Assembly: GCA_944323805.1 (NCBI GenBank)
Contig: CALUTW010000010.1
Span: 39,567-103,566, forward strand
Reading direction: 5' to 3'
Length of the DNA: 64,000 bases
DNA from: an uncultured Bacteroidales bacterium
GTDB taxonomy: Bacteria; Bacteroidota; Bacteroidia; Bacteroidales; UBA932
Made by a program: the position numbers and the translations under genes. This document shows positions 53,737 to 61,891 of the stretch, piece by piece (the first letter of the stretch is position 1; each line of letters opens with the position of its first letter). The notes beneath the pieces were generated by a model that saw nothing but the letters and a program-made list of their open reading frames with translations, was not told the DNA's origin and ran no database searches.

Positions 53737-55533
53737 ATGTTTTGTCCAGAATGCGGCCATAAGATAGAGGAGAAAGGAGCAAGATTCTGCCCTGAATGCG
53801 GAACAGATCTGGGGGTGGCAGATATTCCTGATGTAAATGTCCCTGATGCGAATGTCACGGATGAGAATATTGCGGGCCTGAAAATCAACCCGGCATCAGC
53901 AAAAGGATCGTCTTCGGAAATATTGTACGGACTGATATTTACCAACGTCGGGCTTCTTGCTGATAAACTGGACGTCGAAAGCAGCGACCTTGAAAAGCTT
54001 CTGGACGATTTTATCGCGTACAAGAAGGAATACGGGGTAAATTACAGGCTCATTGATGCCGGTAACTATACCTTTGCCAGGACCGGCCTGTTTTCAAGGG
54101 AAAGGACTGTGCATCTGGATTCGGACAGTCCTGTCGAGGATTATATGGAGATTCTCCTCGATGTCCATGAGAAAGAGGAGAAAAAGGGAAAGGATGTATC
54201 CACATACCTCTTTATAATAGGAGGGAATGACATTATTCCTATGCCTGTGATACGGCATTACGTGCAGAAGGACGGGAACAGTGACAAGGATATAGATACC
54301 GACCTTCCGTATTCATTGCCGTATGGAAGAGACGTGCTTGCCAAGCTTGAAAGCATGGATGCTTTCCGTTATGATCAGCTCTTCTTTATAGGAAGACTTC
54401 CTTTGGGGACTGACGCAACACCGGAGGACCTTGTAGGGTATCTCCAGAGGGACCTTGACAATTCTTCCGGTATTCCTCTGAATTTTGCATACGGACAATG
54501 CGACCCTAACTGGAAGAATGTATCTGCCCGTGTCGCTTCCGAGCTTGTATCTACGGGGCTGTTGCTGGATCTTGAAGGAAAGCTTGTACCGGGTGCGTAT
54601 TATAACAGGCTGATGCTTTCCCCTATGATATCTGCTGAAAATGTCTCGAAAGTGCTGAACAGGCAGGCATCCCTGTATTATTTCAATGTTCATGGCGGAC
54701 GGGGAATGAATATGCCGGAGTATTACGGGCAGTCGTTGCAGGAGGAGGGAGGAAATTGGTATACGGTATTTTCTCCTCAGCATATTGCAGCATGCAGGGA
54801 AGCTAACGGCGTGGTATGCGAGGCCTGTTACGGGGCCAAGTTCATAGGATGTGACAAGAAACATAGTATGGTGCTTTCGGCAATGTCGGCATCGACACTG
54901 CTGTTTCTCGGGTCTTCAAGAGTTGCATGGGGCTCTGTGGACCATTCAGGTGCCACTCCTTCAACCGCATCGGTAGGATTTGCGGATATCATAGCAAATA
55001 CCTATTTAGGAGCTGTATTAAGAGGATATACGGCAGGAGAGGCATTTCTGGAGGCAAGGCGAAAAATTTTCGGACGCTATGAGTTCGGGGAGCCTGTTGC
55101 AGCAGCCACTGTAGTGGAATTCAATCTTTTCGGAGACCCTACACTGAGATTTTCAGCGGAAGGAGGAATATCGAAGGATACTGCGTTCCCTGACATTCAG
55201 AAGAGCATCGTCGAACCTGATGCGGAAATGAAAGTCGCATCTTACGAGCCGGTTGCCAGGCCGGAAGGGGAGTCCGTGCTCGACATGGTCAGGAATGCCG
55301 TCAATGCAAATATCAATGACATGCATTCAATGATTGCCAGACATCTGTACAGCAATTACAAGGTGGATGCAAGAAAGCCCGAAAGCATTTTCAGACTGAA
55401 ATATACCGATGGAAGCGAGGAATACAGGTTTACGTATATGACAGGCAGTCATGACGACGGTGGCATCAAGTCATATATCACGGTTTCATCGGATCCTGAA
55501 GGAAAGATAAATAATGTATTTTCAACAAAATAG
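53737..55533 (+). CDS. Cytoplasmic C25 (gingipain-type, caspase-fold) protease with N-terminal zinc ribbon
   Basis: 598 residues without a signal peptide. The N-terminus is a zinc ribbon (MFCPECGHKI, RFCPECGTDL; Cys 3, 6, 18, 21). Residues about 60-480 fit peptidase family C25: YLFIIGGNDIIPMPVIRHYV, DTDLPYSLPYG, QLFFIGRLPLGTDATPEDLV, then the catalytic dyad His319 in YYFNVHGGRGMNM and Cys364 in VVCEACYGAKFIGC, followed by TLLFLGSSRVAWGS and VVEFNLFGDPTLRF. Gingipains have the same order (His-Gly, then CC/AC, then GDP), but are secreted with a propeptide, whereas this one is cytosolic and tagged by a zinc ribbon. The C-terminal 120 residues are unassigned. The SPFH gene follows after 6 bp. Substrate unknown. 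Confidence 0.8.
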   Translation: MFCPECGHKIEEKGARFCPECGTDLGVADIPDVNVPDANVTDENIAGLKINPASAKGSSSEILYGLIFTNVGLLADKLDVESSDLEKLLDDFIAYKKEYGVNYRLIDAGNYTFARTGLFSRERTVHLDSDSPVEDYMEILLDVHEKEEKKGKDVSTYLFIIGGNDIIPMPVIRHYVQKDGNSDKDIDTDLPYSLPYGRDVLAKLESMDAFRYDQLFFIGRLPLGTDATPEDLVGYLQRDLDNSSGIPLNFAYGQCDPNWKNVSARVASELVSTGLLLDLEGKLVPGAYYNRLMLSPMISAENVSKVLNRQASLYYFNVHGGRGMNMPEYYGQSLQEEGGNWYTVFSPQHIAACREANGVVCEACYGAKFIGCDKKHSMVLSAMSASTLLFLGSSRVAWGSVDHSGATPSTASVGFADIIANTYLGAVLRGYTAGEAFLEARRKIFGRYEFGEPVAAATVVEFNLFGDPTLRFSAEGGISKDTAFPDIQKSIVEPDAEMKVASYEPVARPEGESVLDMVRNAVNANINDMHSMIARHLYSNYKVDARKPESIFRLKYTDGSEEYRFTYMTGSHDDGGIKSYITVSSDPEGKINNVFSTK

Positions 55534-55539
55534 ACGACT

Positions 55540-57714
55540 ATGAACTGCCCGAAATGTAATGCGCCTGTACGTGAAGGTGCGAAATTCTGTACATCATGTG
55601 GCCAGCGTATAGCTCCTGCTGAAGAAAGCAAGCCTGTGGCTGAAGCCACGACAACTGAAGTTCCGGTGGAGAACTCTCCATTGGGGGATCATTCCCGGGA
55701 CCTGAATGAAGTGAAAGGCCGTATCTACTGGAATATACAGCCCGGGCAGGTTGCACGGGTTATAGATGAGGCTGAACTTGACCTTTTCGGCAAGATAACG
55801 GGAATCATAATCCAGGAGGGTACGACAGCCTATATACGTGCCAATGGAGCAACCATAGCATCTATCAGCGGGGGAGTGTATGATTTCTCCTCGGCAGACA
55901 AAAAGGCTGTCTCCGGTATGAATGAAGGGGGCAATTTTCTGTTGAAACTCTTCCAGAGCAAGAAGAGCGACAAGGAGGAGGATCCTTATATACGGCAGCA
56001 GAAGGCTATTTTCGACAGTGCCAGAAAGGGGGCTGCCTTCTCGGTCGTGATTCTTCTTGACAAGGCATTCCCGCTTGTCATAGGGGCCAAGCAGTCAGGT
56101 ATTGATGACTATAAGGAATTTGTCCCTATGACCATACGTACCGCTCATGTCGATGTGAAAGTCGGCGTAAATGCGTATTTCAGGATTACGGACCATGAAA
56201 AGTTCATACGGCACTATCTTTCAGGGCAGAAGATTCTCAATACCGCGCATATTGTCGACAATATAAGCGATACTGTCAGGACTTCCGTCCAGGATGTCCT
56301 CGGAGATGTGGATATTCCTGCAGGACCGCTTTCAAAGGATTTGTGCTCAAGGATAAAGGAGTCTGTCAATACTGTTGCGCCTGAACTGTTTTTCGGGCTC
56401 TCAATGGTCAGGATAGTCGAGATATCGGCTGCCAATGATGATCTGGAGAGGTTCAGGGCTCTCGGCCGGGAGATGTATCTTTCTGAAGCGGAGCTTGACT
56501 ATCTGAAGCGTACAAATGATTTCAAGAACAGGATGGCTGCAGTGATGGCTGACCAGCAGGTCAATGTCGCCATGTCTGAACTGGACATAAGGAAACGGCT
56601 TGACGAGGTCAACAAGGATGGTCTTCTGCATGAAAATGAAATAGAGAGGTTCAAGCATTTCCTTCAGAATGAACAGGCTGTACGTCTCGCCAAGAATGAT
56701 GATGAAAGGGACGCCGCCCTGGCAGAGCTTGCAAAGACAGAGCTTCTGAGGCAGGATGAGCTGGACGAGATAAAGGAAAGGGTGGCACAGGGCCGATACA
56801 GCAGGGAGACGGCCTTCCAGCTGATGCAGCTTAAGGACGGAATAGAGTTCGAGAGGGTCAGGATGGAGGGAGAGGCCGAGAAGGCCGCCATGATTGTCAG
56901 ACAGGAGCTTGAACTTGCCGGATTGCGTGATGACTATGCGGATTCAAGATTCTATAAGGAACTCGACAAGCAGCGCGCAGCCGCTTCTGCCGGTCTTGAT
57001 ATCGAGCAGAGGAAGCGCGACATGGATTTTGAGGATGCCAGGAGGAGACACGAACTCGAAAAGGAGGATGATGAAGCGCAGTTCCAGCGGTTTATGGAAA
57101 TGCAGAGGATGGCTGAAGATGCGAAGAATAATGAAAGGAGACATGAGGCGGAGATGGAGCAGGCCAGGCTGAGAAGCGCAGAGGAGATGGAAAGGATGAA
57201 ATGGGAAGGCGCCAGGGAACTGTCGGACGACAAGGTCTGGGCTCTCAGCGGAGGAGAGGCGGCCGCAGCATACGCAACCAGCAGGAACAATGCCAGGGCA
57301 GAACGTGAAGCCACTGACCGGCTGGAGGCACAGAGACGCGAGTTTGAGAGCCGTCTTGATGCGGAGAGGGCATCAAGGGACGAGGATAACAGGCAGAACC
57401 AGGCCAATATGTTCCAGATGATGCGTGATGTAATCAATATGGCTGGAGGTGTGCAGGCCCAGAAGAAGGAAGACCAGGAACGTCTGATGAGGGAAAAGGA
57501 TGAGCGTATACTGAGGCAGGAAGGCAGGATGGATACGGCATATGACAGGGCTCTTGACTATGCCACAAGGAATAACCGTCAGGCTGCCGCCAATACACAG
57601 TCCCAGTCTCCGGCTCCGGCTTCCCCGGCTGCCGAATTCAAATGTCCTGAATGCGGGGCATCATTTAAGGAAGAAACCAGATACTGCCCTGATTGCGGAG
57701 CTGAAATCAGATGA
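55540..57714 (+). CDS. SPFH-domain coiled-coil protein with zinc ribbons at both ends
   Basis: 724 residues without a signal peptide or clear membrane helix. Order: zinc ribbon 1 (MNCPKCNAPVREGAKFCTSC; Cys 3, 6, 17, 20); an SPFH/band-7-like domain at about residues 55-310 (GKITGIIIQEGTTAYIRANG; FSVVILLDKAFPLVIGAKQS; MTIRTAHVDVKVGVNAYFRI; NISDTVRTSVQDVLGDVDIP); a long charged coiled coil at about 320-670 (RRRHELEKEDDEAQFQRFME); and zinc ribbon 2 (FKCPECGASFKEETRYCPDC; Cys 702, 705, 716, 719). SPFH proteins form large rings on membranes and bring proteases to substrates. The YdjI family of Bacillus has a similar SPFH plus zinc-ribbon plan. It sits between the C25 protease and the small protein with 6 and 4 bp gaps. 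Confidence 0.8.
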   Translation: MNCPKCNAPVREGAKFCTSCGQRIAPAEESKPVAEATTTEVPVENSPLGDHSRDLNEVKGRIYWNIQPGQVARVIDEAELDLFGKITGIIIQEGTTAYIRANGATIASISGGVYDFSSADKKAVSGMNEGGNFLLKLFQSKKSDKEEDPYIRQQKAIFDSARKGAAFSVVILLDKAFPLVIGAKQSGIDDYKEFVPMTIRTAHVDVKVGVNAYFRITDHEKFIRHYLSGQKILNTAHIVDNISDTVRTSVQDVLGDVDIPAGPLSKDLCSRIKESVNTVAPELFFGLSMVRIVEISAANDDLERFRALGREMYLSEAELDYLKRTNDFKNRMAAVMADQQVNVAMSELDIRKRLDEVNKDGLLHENEIERFKHFLQNEQAVRLAKNDDERDAALAELAKTELLRQDELDEIKERVAQGRYSRETAFQLMQLKDGIEFERVRMEGEAEKAAMIVRQELELAGLRDDYADSRFYKELDKQRAAASAGLDIEQRKRDMDFEDARRRHELEKEDDEAQFQRFMEMQRMAEDAKNNERRHEAEMEQARLRSAEEMERMKWEGARELSDDKVWALSGGEAAAAYATSRNNARAEREATDRLEAQRREFESRLDAERASRDEDNRQNQANMFQMMRDVINMAGGVQAQKKEDQERLMREKDERILRQEGRMDTAYDRALDYATRNNRQAAANTQSQSPAPASPAAEFKCPECGASFKEETRYCPDCGAEIR

Positions 57715-57718
57715 CGAT

Positions 57719-58039
57719 ATGGAAACGATTCGCGGAAAAATCCAGTGCCGGACATTCAATGCCGGGTCAAAATCGGACGGCATGAGGGCTGTACTCACAG
57801 ACAGTGACGGAAATGAGTACATGCTTTACAGGGCCGGTGTCTATCCGGTCAATGATAAATATTTCCTTGACATGGACGGGATGGATGTCTCGGTAACAGG
57901 GGAGAAGGAGGATAGCGGGGATTTCTGCGTCTCTTCTGCCGTGCCGGCGGATTCCGGAATGCAGAAGATGTGCAGGATAAGGTACAGAAACAGGAAGTAT
58001 CTGAAGAAAGTACTGGACAGGGTGCGCAAGAAACTGTAG
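57719..58039 (+). CDS. Small beta-rich protein of the zinc-ribbon operon
   Basis: 106 residues, starting METIRGKIQCRTFNAGSK 4 bp after the SPFH gene stops. The frame stays open much further upstream (to 57542), but that region is the end of the SPFH protein, so the later ATG is used. The pattern of strands (MRAVLTDSDGNEYMLYRAG; YFLDMDGMDVSVTGEKEDS) suggests a small OB-like barrel, and the C-terminus is strongly basic (RYRNRKYLKKVLDRVRKKL), so binding to nucleic acid or acidic lipid is possible. No family is recognised. Confidence 0.6.
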   Translation: METIRGKIQCRTFNAGSKSDGMRAVLTDSDGNEYMLYRAGVYPVNDKYFLDMDGMDVSVTGEKEDSGDFCVSSAVPADSGMQKMCRIRYRNRKYLKKVLDRVRKKL

Positions 58040-58063
58040 AAGATACTGATAAAAAGAAAAGAT

Positions 58064-59572
58064 ATGAGCAATGAGAGAATATGTCCTGAATGCGGGGCAA
58101 AACTGAAAGAGAACGAGAATTTCTGTCATGAATGCGGGGCGGACTTTCCTGTGGAGCCTGCAGGGAAGAAGGAGGAGTCTGCGCCTGCCGCCGAGTCTGT
58201 GCCCCCGGCTGCGGCTATGCCTTCAATAGGCAAGGAGCAGGGAAAAGTGCAGGACAGTATGCCTGAAGTCCCTGACCCAGGCAATAAGACATCCGTGGTA
58301 GGGGACAAGGCCAATATCATGGGCGGTGTATCCGATAACAGCGTAAGGCAGACGACAGTCAATACCAACCGGCAGACAAGTATCAATACCTCCTCTGTCG
58401 ACAATTCATCCACGGTAAACAACAATACCACCATTGTAATGGGAAAGGACAACGTGGAGTATTGCGAGGTCTGCGGCAATCCTTTCGGGGAGAAACATGC
58501 AAGGTGCCCTAAATGCGGCAAGCAGATATGTTTCGACTGTAAGGTGCCTGGCAAGAACCGCTGTATAGAATGCGAGAAGAAGGCGTTGAATGAATACAGG
58601 CTTTCTTTCCAGCAGCTGTTCCTGACCACAGGCGGGGATATAGGTATTTCCGGGCGTCAGATGATGGACCAGAAAGCCAGGGACCTCGATGTTGAAAAGG
58701 AAAAGGAAGGCATAGAAGAAGAGGTGGCAAAGGCATTCAGGCCTGCAGTAAGGCCTGTACAGTCGCAGCCGGTACAGCAGTCGCATCCATCACATCCACA
58801 GCCGGTGCAGCAGTCTGTGAAACCTGTACAGGAGCCTCATCAGCCTGTGAAGCCGTCTCAGCCGGTGTCAGGTAACCCTTCGCGGCCACAGCAGCCACAG
58901 CAGTCGCAGCCTCAGAAGCCTGCCCGGACTGTAGGCAATTTTTCCGAGGCTGACATGAAAGGAATAGGCTCATTGACAGGCGATGCCCCGATAACCCCGT
59001 CAAAACCGAGGGGTACAGGCAATAGTGACAACAGTGGAGGAAAAGAAAAAGGAGGGAAAGGCAAGGGATTGCTGTGGGTTGTCATTATTATCGCAATTGC
59101 AGCAGCTGCCTACTTTATATTTGCAGGGAAAGGGGATAAGGAGCCTGTCAAGGAACAGCCGGTAAAGACGGAGTCCGTATCAGGGCAGCCGTCCCGTCCA
59201 CAGCAGCCGGAAACCCCTGCAACCCAGTCTGACAGGAATGATGAAGCCCCTTCAGCTTCTAAGCCGGCTCCTGCATCTGCACCGGCAGCCACAGTTCAGC
59301 AGGACAGGCCGAAAGCTGCCGCATCAAAGCCGGCTCCTGTTGAAAAGAAGACGGATGCAAATTATGACAAGGGAATGGAAGCATATAAGAGCGGCAACGG
59401 ACTGGATGCAGTCAAGTATTTCAAGGCTTCGGGCAGTGCCGATTCATATTATATGCTCGGAATAATCTATGAAGGAGGATGCGGCTCGGTCGCTGCGAAT
59501 TCAATGATGGCAAGGCAGAACTTCAAGAAGGCTGCAGAAATGGGCAGCAAGGAGGCCGAGGCGAGACTATAG
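58064..59572 (+). CDS. Membrane-anchored zinc-ribbon protein with a second zinc finger and Sel1-like tail
   Basis: 502 residues. Order: zinc ribbon (RICPECGAKL, NFCHECGADF; Cys 7, 10, 21, 24); a linker; a polar Asn/Thr/Ser-rich stretch (about 83-123; SINTSSVDNSSTVNNNTTIV) that looks like a short beta-solenoid; a B-box-like double zinc finger (YCEVCGNPFGEKHARCPKCG, ICFDC, CIECEKKAL; about 128-168); a Pro/Gln-rich spacer (about 225-290); one membrane helix (LLWVVIIIAIAAAAYFIFAG; about 335-354); a Pro/Ala linker; and Sel1/TPR-like repeats (YMLGIIYEGGCGSVAANSMM). No signal peptide, so the zinc domains should face the cytoplasm and the Sel1 tail the periplasm. It may anchor the complex to the membrane, like YdjG in Bacillus. 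Function inferred from context. Confidence 0.72.
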   Translation: MSNERICPECGAKLKENENFCHECGADFPVEPAGKKEESAPAAESVPPAAAMPSIGKEQGKVQDSMPEVPDPGNKTSVVGDKANIMGGVSDNSVRQTTVNTNRQTSINTSSVDNSSTVNNNTTIVMGKDNVEYCEVCGNPFGEKHARCPKCGKQICFDCKVPGKNRCIECEKKALNEYRLSFQQLFLTTGGDIGISGRQMMDQKARDLDVEKEKEGIEEEVAKAFRPAVRPVQSQPVQQSHPSHPQPVQQSVKPVQEPHQPVKPSQPVSGNPSRPQQPQQSQPQKPARTVGNFSEADMKGIGSLTGDAPITPSKPRGTGNSDNSGGKEKGGKGKGLLWVVIIIAIAAAAYFIFAGKGDKEPVKEQPVKTESVSGQPSRPQQPETPATQSDRNDEAPSASKPAPASAPAATVQQDRPKAAASKPAPVEKKTDANYDKGMEAYKSGNGLDAVKYFKASGSADSYYMLGIIYEGGCGSVAANSMMARQNFKKAAEMGSKEAEARL

Positions 59573-59627
59573 TGCGGAATGTCATTCAAATAACGGTTTT
59601 ATATTATTTACACTAAACTATTAAGCT

Positions 59628-60548
59628 ATGTTAAAGAAATTCATTTTAGGATGCGCAGCACTCGCTTTTACGGTTGCTGCAGTTGCCCAGGAAGGCAAGC
59701 CTCGCATGTACATCAACAACTTTACTTTTGCTGAAGGTGTGACCGAGGCTAATGGTACGGCAGTATATCAGGCTGTCATTGCAGGAATCAACGGCACAAA
59801 GAGATTCGAGGTTGCTACTGAAGGGATGGAATCAGCACTTTCCCAGGAGATAGCACGCCGCTCTTCAGAAGCTGCAATGCATGATGCCAAGACCCGTAAC
59901 GAGGTTCTCATGGCTGCCGGATGTCAGTATGTGATGGATGGAAATGTCATCAAGTGCGATATCGAGACGACTGTACTCGAAGATGGCAGCAAGCTTTATA
60001 ACTGCATCCTCAGCTATTCGCTGACAGTTGCCGAAGTTGCTACCTCAACTACCGTAGCGACAGAGAAATTCGACAGCAAGAGCGGTATCTTTACAGGCTC
60101 AATCACTTCCGCAAGCTCTCCTGAGCAGGCAATAGCAAATGAAGTCGGACGCATAGAGAAAGCAATGGAGCGTTTCGTAGTGAATAATTTCCCGATTGAA
60201 GGAATTCTTGTCCCTTCCGATTATGAGGTTAAGAAGGACAAGCTCGTCACATGCTATATCGACCTCGGGTCAGAGCAGGGTGTAAAGGTAGGCGATCTTT
60301 TCATTGTCAAGGCTCCTAAGGTACTTCTCGGGAACGTTACCTACAACGAGATCGGGCGTCTGAAAGTAAGCGAAGTCGTTGCCGGGTCTATTTCACAGTG
60401 CAAGGTAACGACAGGTCCTAAGGAAATCTTCATGGCCATCGAGAATTATCTTGCTCTTGACGAGGCTTCACAGAAGACTCAGCCGGTCAAGGTACAGGCT
60501 ATGGTAAGAGAGGACGTCGGAGGAGTATTGAACAAGATAGGCCTTTAG
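59628..60548 (+). CDS. Secreted CsgG/FlgT-like periplasmic protein
   Basis: 306 residues with a signal peptide (MLKKFILGCAALAFTVAAVA). The N-terminal half resembles the CsgG/LpoB alpha-beta fold (PRMYINNFTFAEGVTEANG; VLMAAGCQYVMDGNVIKCD). The C-terminal part resembles the FlgT C-domain (CYIDLGSEQGVKVGDLFIVK; GRLKVSEVVAGSISQCKVTT). Such folds build or regulate envelope complexes. It is 55 bp after the Sel1-tail gene, on the same strand. Exact role unknown. Confidence 0.65.
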   Translation: MLKKFILGCAALAFTVAAVAQEGKPRMYINNFTFAEGVTEANGTAVYQAVIAGINGTKRFEVATEGMESALSQEIARRSSEAAMHDAKTRNEVLMAAGCQYVMDGNVIKCDIETTVLEDGSKLYNCILSYSLTVAEVATSTTVATEKFDSKSGIFTGSITSASSPEQAIANEVGRIEKAMERFVVNNFPIEGILVPSDYEVKKDKLVTCYIDLGSEQGVKVGDLFIVKAPKVLLGNVTYNEIGRLKVSEVVAGSISQCKVTTGPKEIFMAIENYLALDEASQKTQPVKVQAMVREDVGGVLNKIGL

Positions 60549-60568
60549 AATATTGACATAAAACATAA

Positions 60569-60614
60569 GACGGAGGCCGGGGCATATTCAGGACTGGCTC
60601 CGGTCCCCGTCATT
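60569..60614 (+). terminator. Hairpin between the CsgG-like and DUF6175-like genes
   Basis: GACGGAGGCCGG pairs with CCGGTCCCCGTC (two mismatches) across a 19-nt loop, followed by ATTT. It may cause partial termination within the gene run. Confidence 0.5.
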
Positions 60615-60625
60615 TAACACAGGAT

Positions 60626-61876
60626 ATGAGAAAATTAGCAGCAATAGCAGCCGGAATCGTTCTTGCCGGTTTCCTTTCATCCTTTGCAGGTGCACAGGAG
60701 TATCTCCAGGTGGTTTCCCTTGAGTCTGACAACGGAGTCCAGGGAGTGTTTACTTCTGCCGGAAGCTCCGAAAGCAAGAAAGATGTCGAGACCGATGCCA
60801 TCAAGTCGCTTTTCTATACTCTGTTCTTTTCAGGTGTAGACGGCGTCAATGACGGCAAGCCGCTTGTAGGCAAGCCCAATCCCGGTTATACCAATTCATT
60901 CTTTAATTCGACTGCAAGATATGCCTCTTACGTCGTGAGTGTCGAGGATGCTGTCAAGCCGAAAAAGATAGGGAATGCTTTCCAGGGGACAAAAAGAATC
61001 ACGATACGTCTGCGTCAGCTCGTCAATGATGTCAAGAAGAATACAGGCTATGAAGAAATCGAGGCAGCGGCAAAACGTACTGTTCCGAAGCCTACGATCA
61101 TAGTGGTCCCGTATAAGAAAGACGGGGAAAGTTTCGATGCAATCCTTCAGAACAACTATGACTTAAGGATTGCCGTCAGTGCAGTCCAGAGAGGATTCGA
61201 GGATTGTGACATAAAGACAATCGACCTGCAGGCTCGTCTGGACAGGATCAAGAGGAATGCCCAGTATGAAGAGAATGCAGGAGCTGCGGACTCCAATGAC
61301 AAGCAGCTTCTGGAGTCTTCAGGAGCAGATGTCTATGTTACGGTCGACCTGATGAAAGATGTTGCGGACAACGGGTCGAGGGTTTCACTTATAATGAAGG
61401 CCTACGAGACAGCAAGCGGGACCATATGGGCATCCCAGGACGGCTGGACAAACAGGTTTCAGACAAATGCGACAGATATCCTGTGCTCATATGCCGTAAA
61501 GGATAATCTTCCGGGCTTCCTTGACCAGATCATCAAGAACTATTCGATGCCGGTAAGGGCATCGCTCCAGGTTTCACTCAGCGGAATGTCCATGAATACC
61601 CTGAGCGAGGCTGTATGTTCAGACGGGACAAGGGTAATGACCTTCATACAGAACTGGCTTGACAGGAATGCCAATGAAGGGGATTATCATATGCAGGGCA
61701 TTGTCGATGAAAAGGCCATTTTCGACTATGTGATACTGCCTAACCAGGATGCAGACGGCTACAGGATGACCCCTGACAAGTTTGCAGGAGCTCTGAAACA
61801 GGAACTTTCAAACCGCGGCATTTCATCCTCATACCGGCTTGAAGGTAATGTAATGTTCCTTATGTTGGACCTTTAA
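60626..61876 (+). CDS. Secreted DUF6175-like protein
   Basis: 416 residues with a signal peptide (IAAGIVLAGFLSSFAGA). Segments include YLQVVSLESDNGVQGVFTSA, KPTIIVVPYKKDGESFDAIL, FEDCDIKTIDLQARLDRIKR and GADVYVTVDLMKDVADNG; the second half contains strands like those of periplasmic lipoprotein/CsgG-like domains. I associate it with Bacteroidota DUF6175 from memory. It lies 15 bp before the LPP20-like gene. Function unknown. Confidence 0.6.
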   Translation: MRKLAAIAAGIVLAGFLSSFAGAQEYLQVVSLESDNGVQGVFTSAGSSESKKDVETDAIKSLFYTLFFSGVDGVNDGKPLVGKPNPGYTNSFFNSTARYASYVVSVEDAVKPKKIGNAFQGTKRITIRLRQLVNDVKKNTGYEEIEAAAKRTVPKPTIIVVPYKKDGESFDAILQNNYDLRIAVSAVQRGFEDCDIKTIDLQARLDRIKRNAQYEENAGAADSNDKQLLESSGADVYVTVDLMKDVADNGSRVSLIMKAYETASGTIWASQDGWTNRFQTNATDILCSYAVKDNLPGFLDQIIKNYSMPVRASLQVSLSGMSMNTLSEAVCSDGTRVMTFIQNWLDRNANEGDYHMQGIVDEKAIFDYVILPNQDADGYRMTPDKFAGALKQELSNRGISSSYRLEGNVMFLMLDL

Positions 61877-61891
61877 TTTAAATTCAAGACC

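Noticed and set aside
58740..58930. Repetitive CAG/CCT-rich DNA
   Set aside because: It encodes the Pro/Gln-rich spacer of the anchor protein, so it is not a separate repeat element or CRISPR array.
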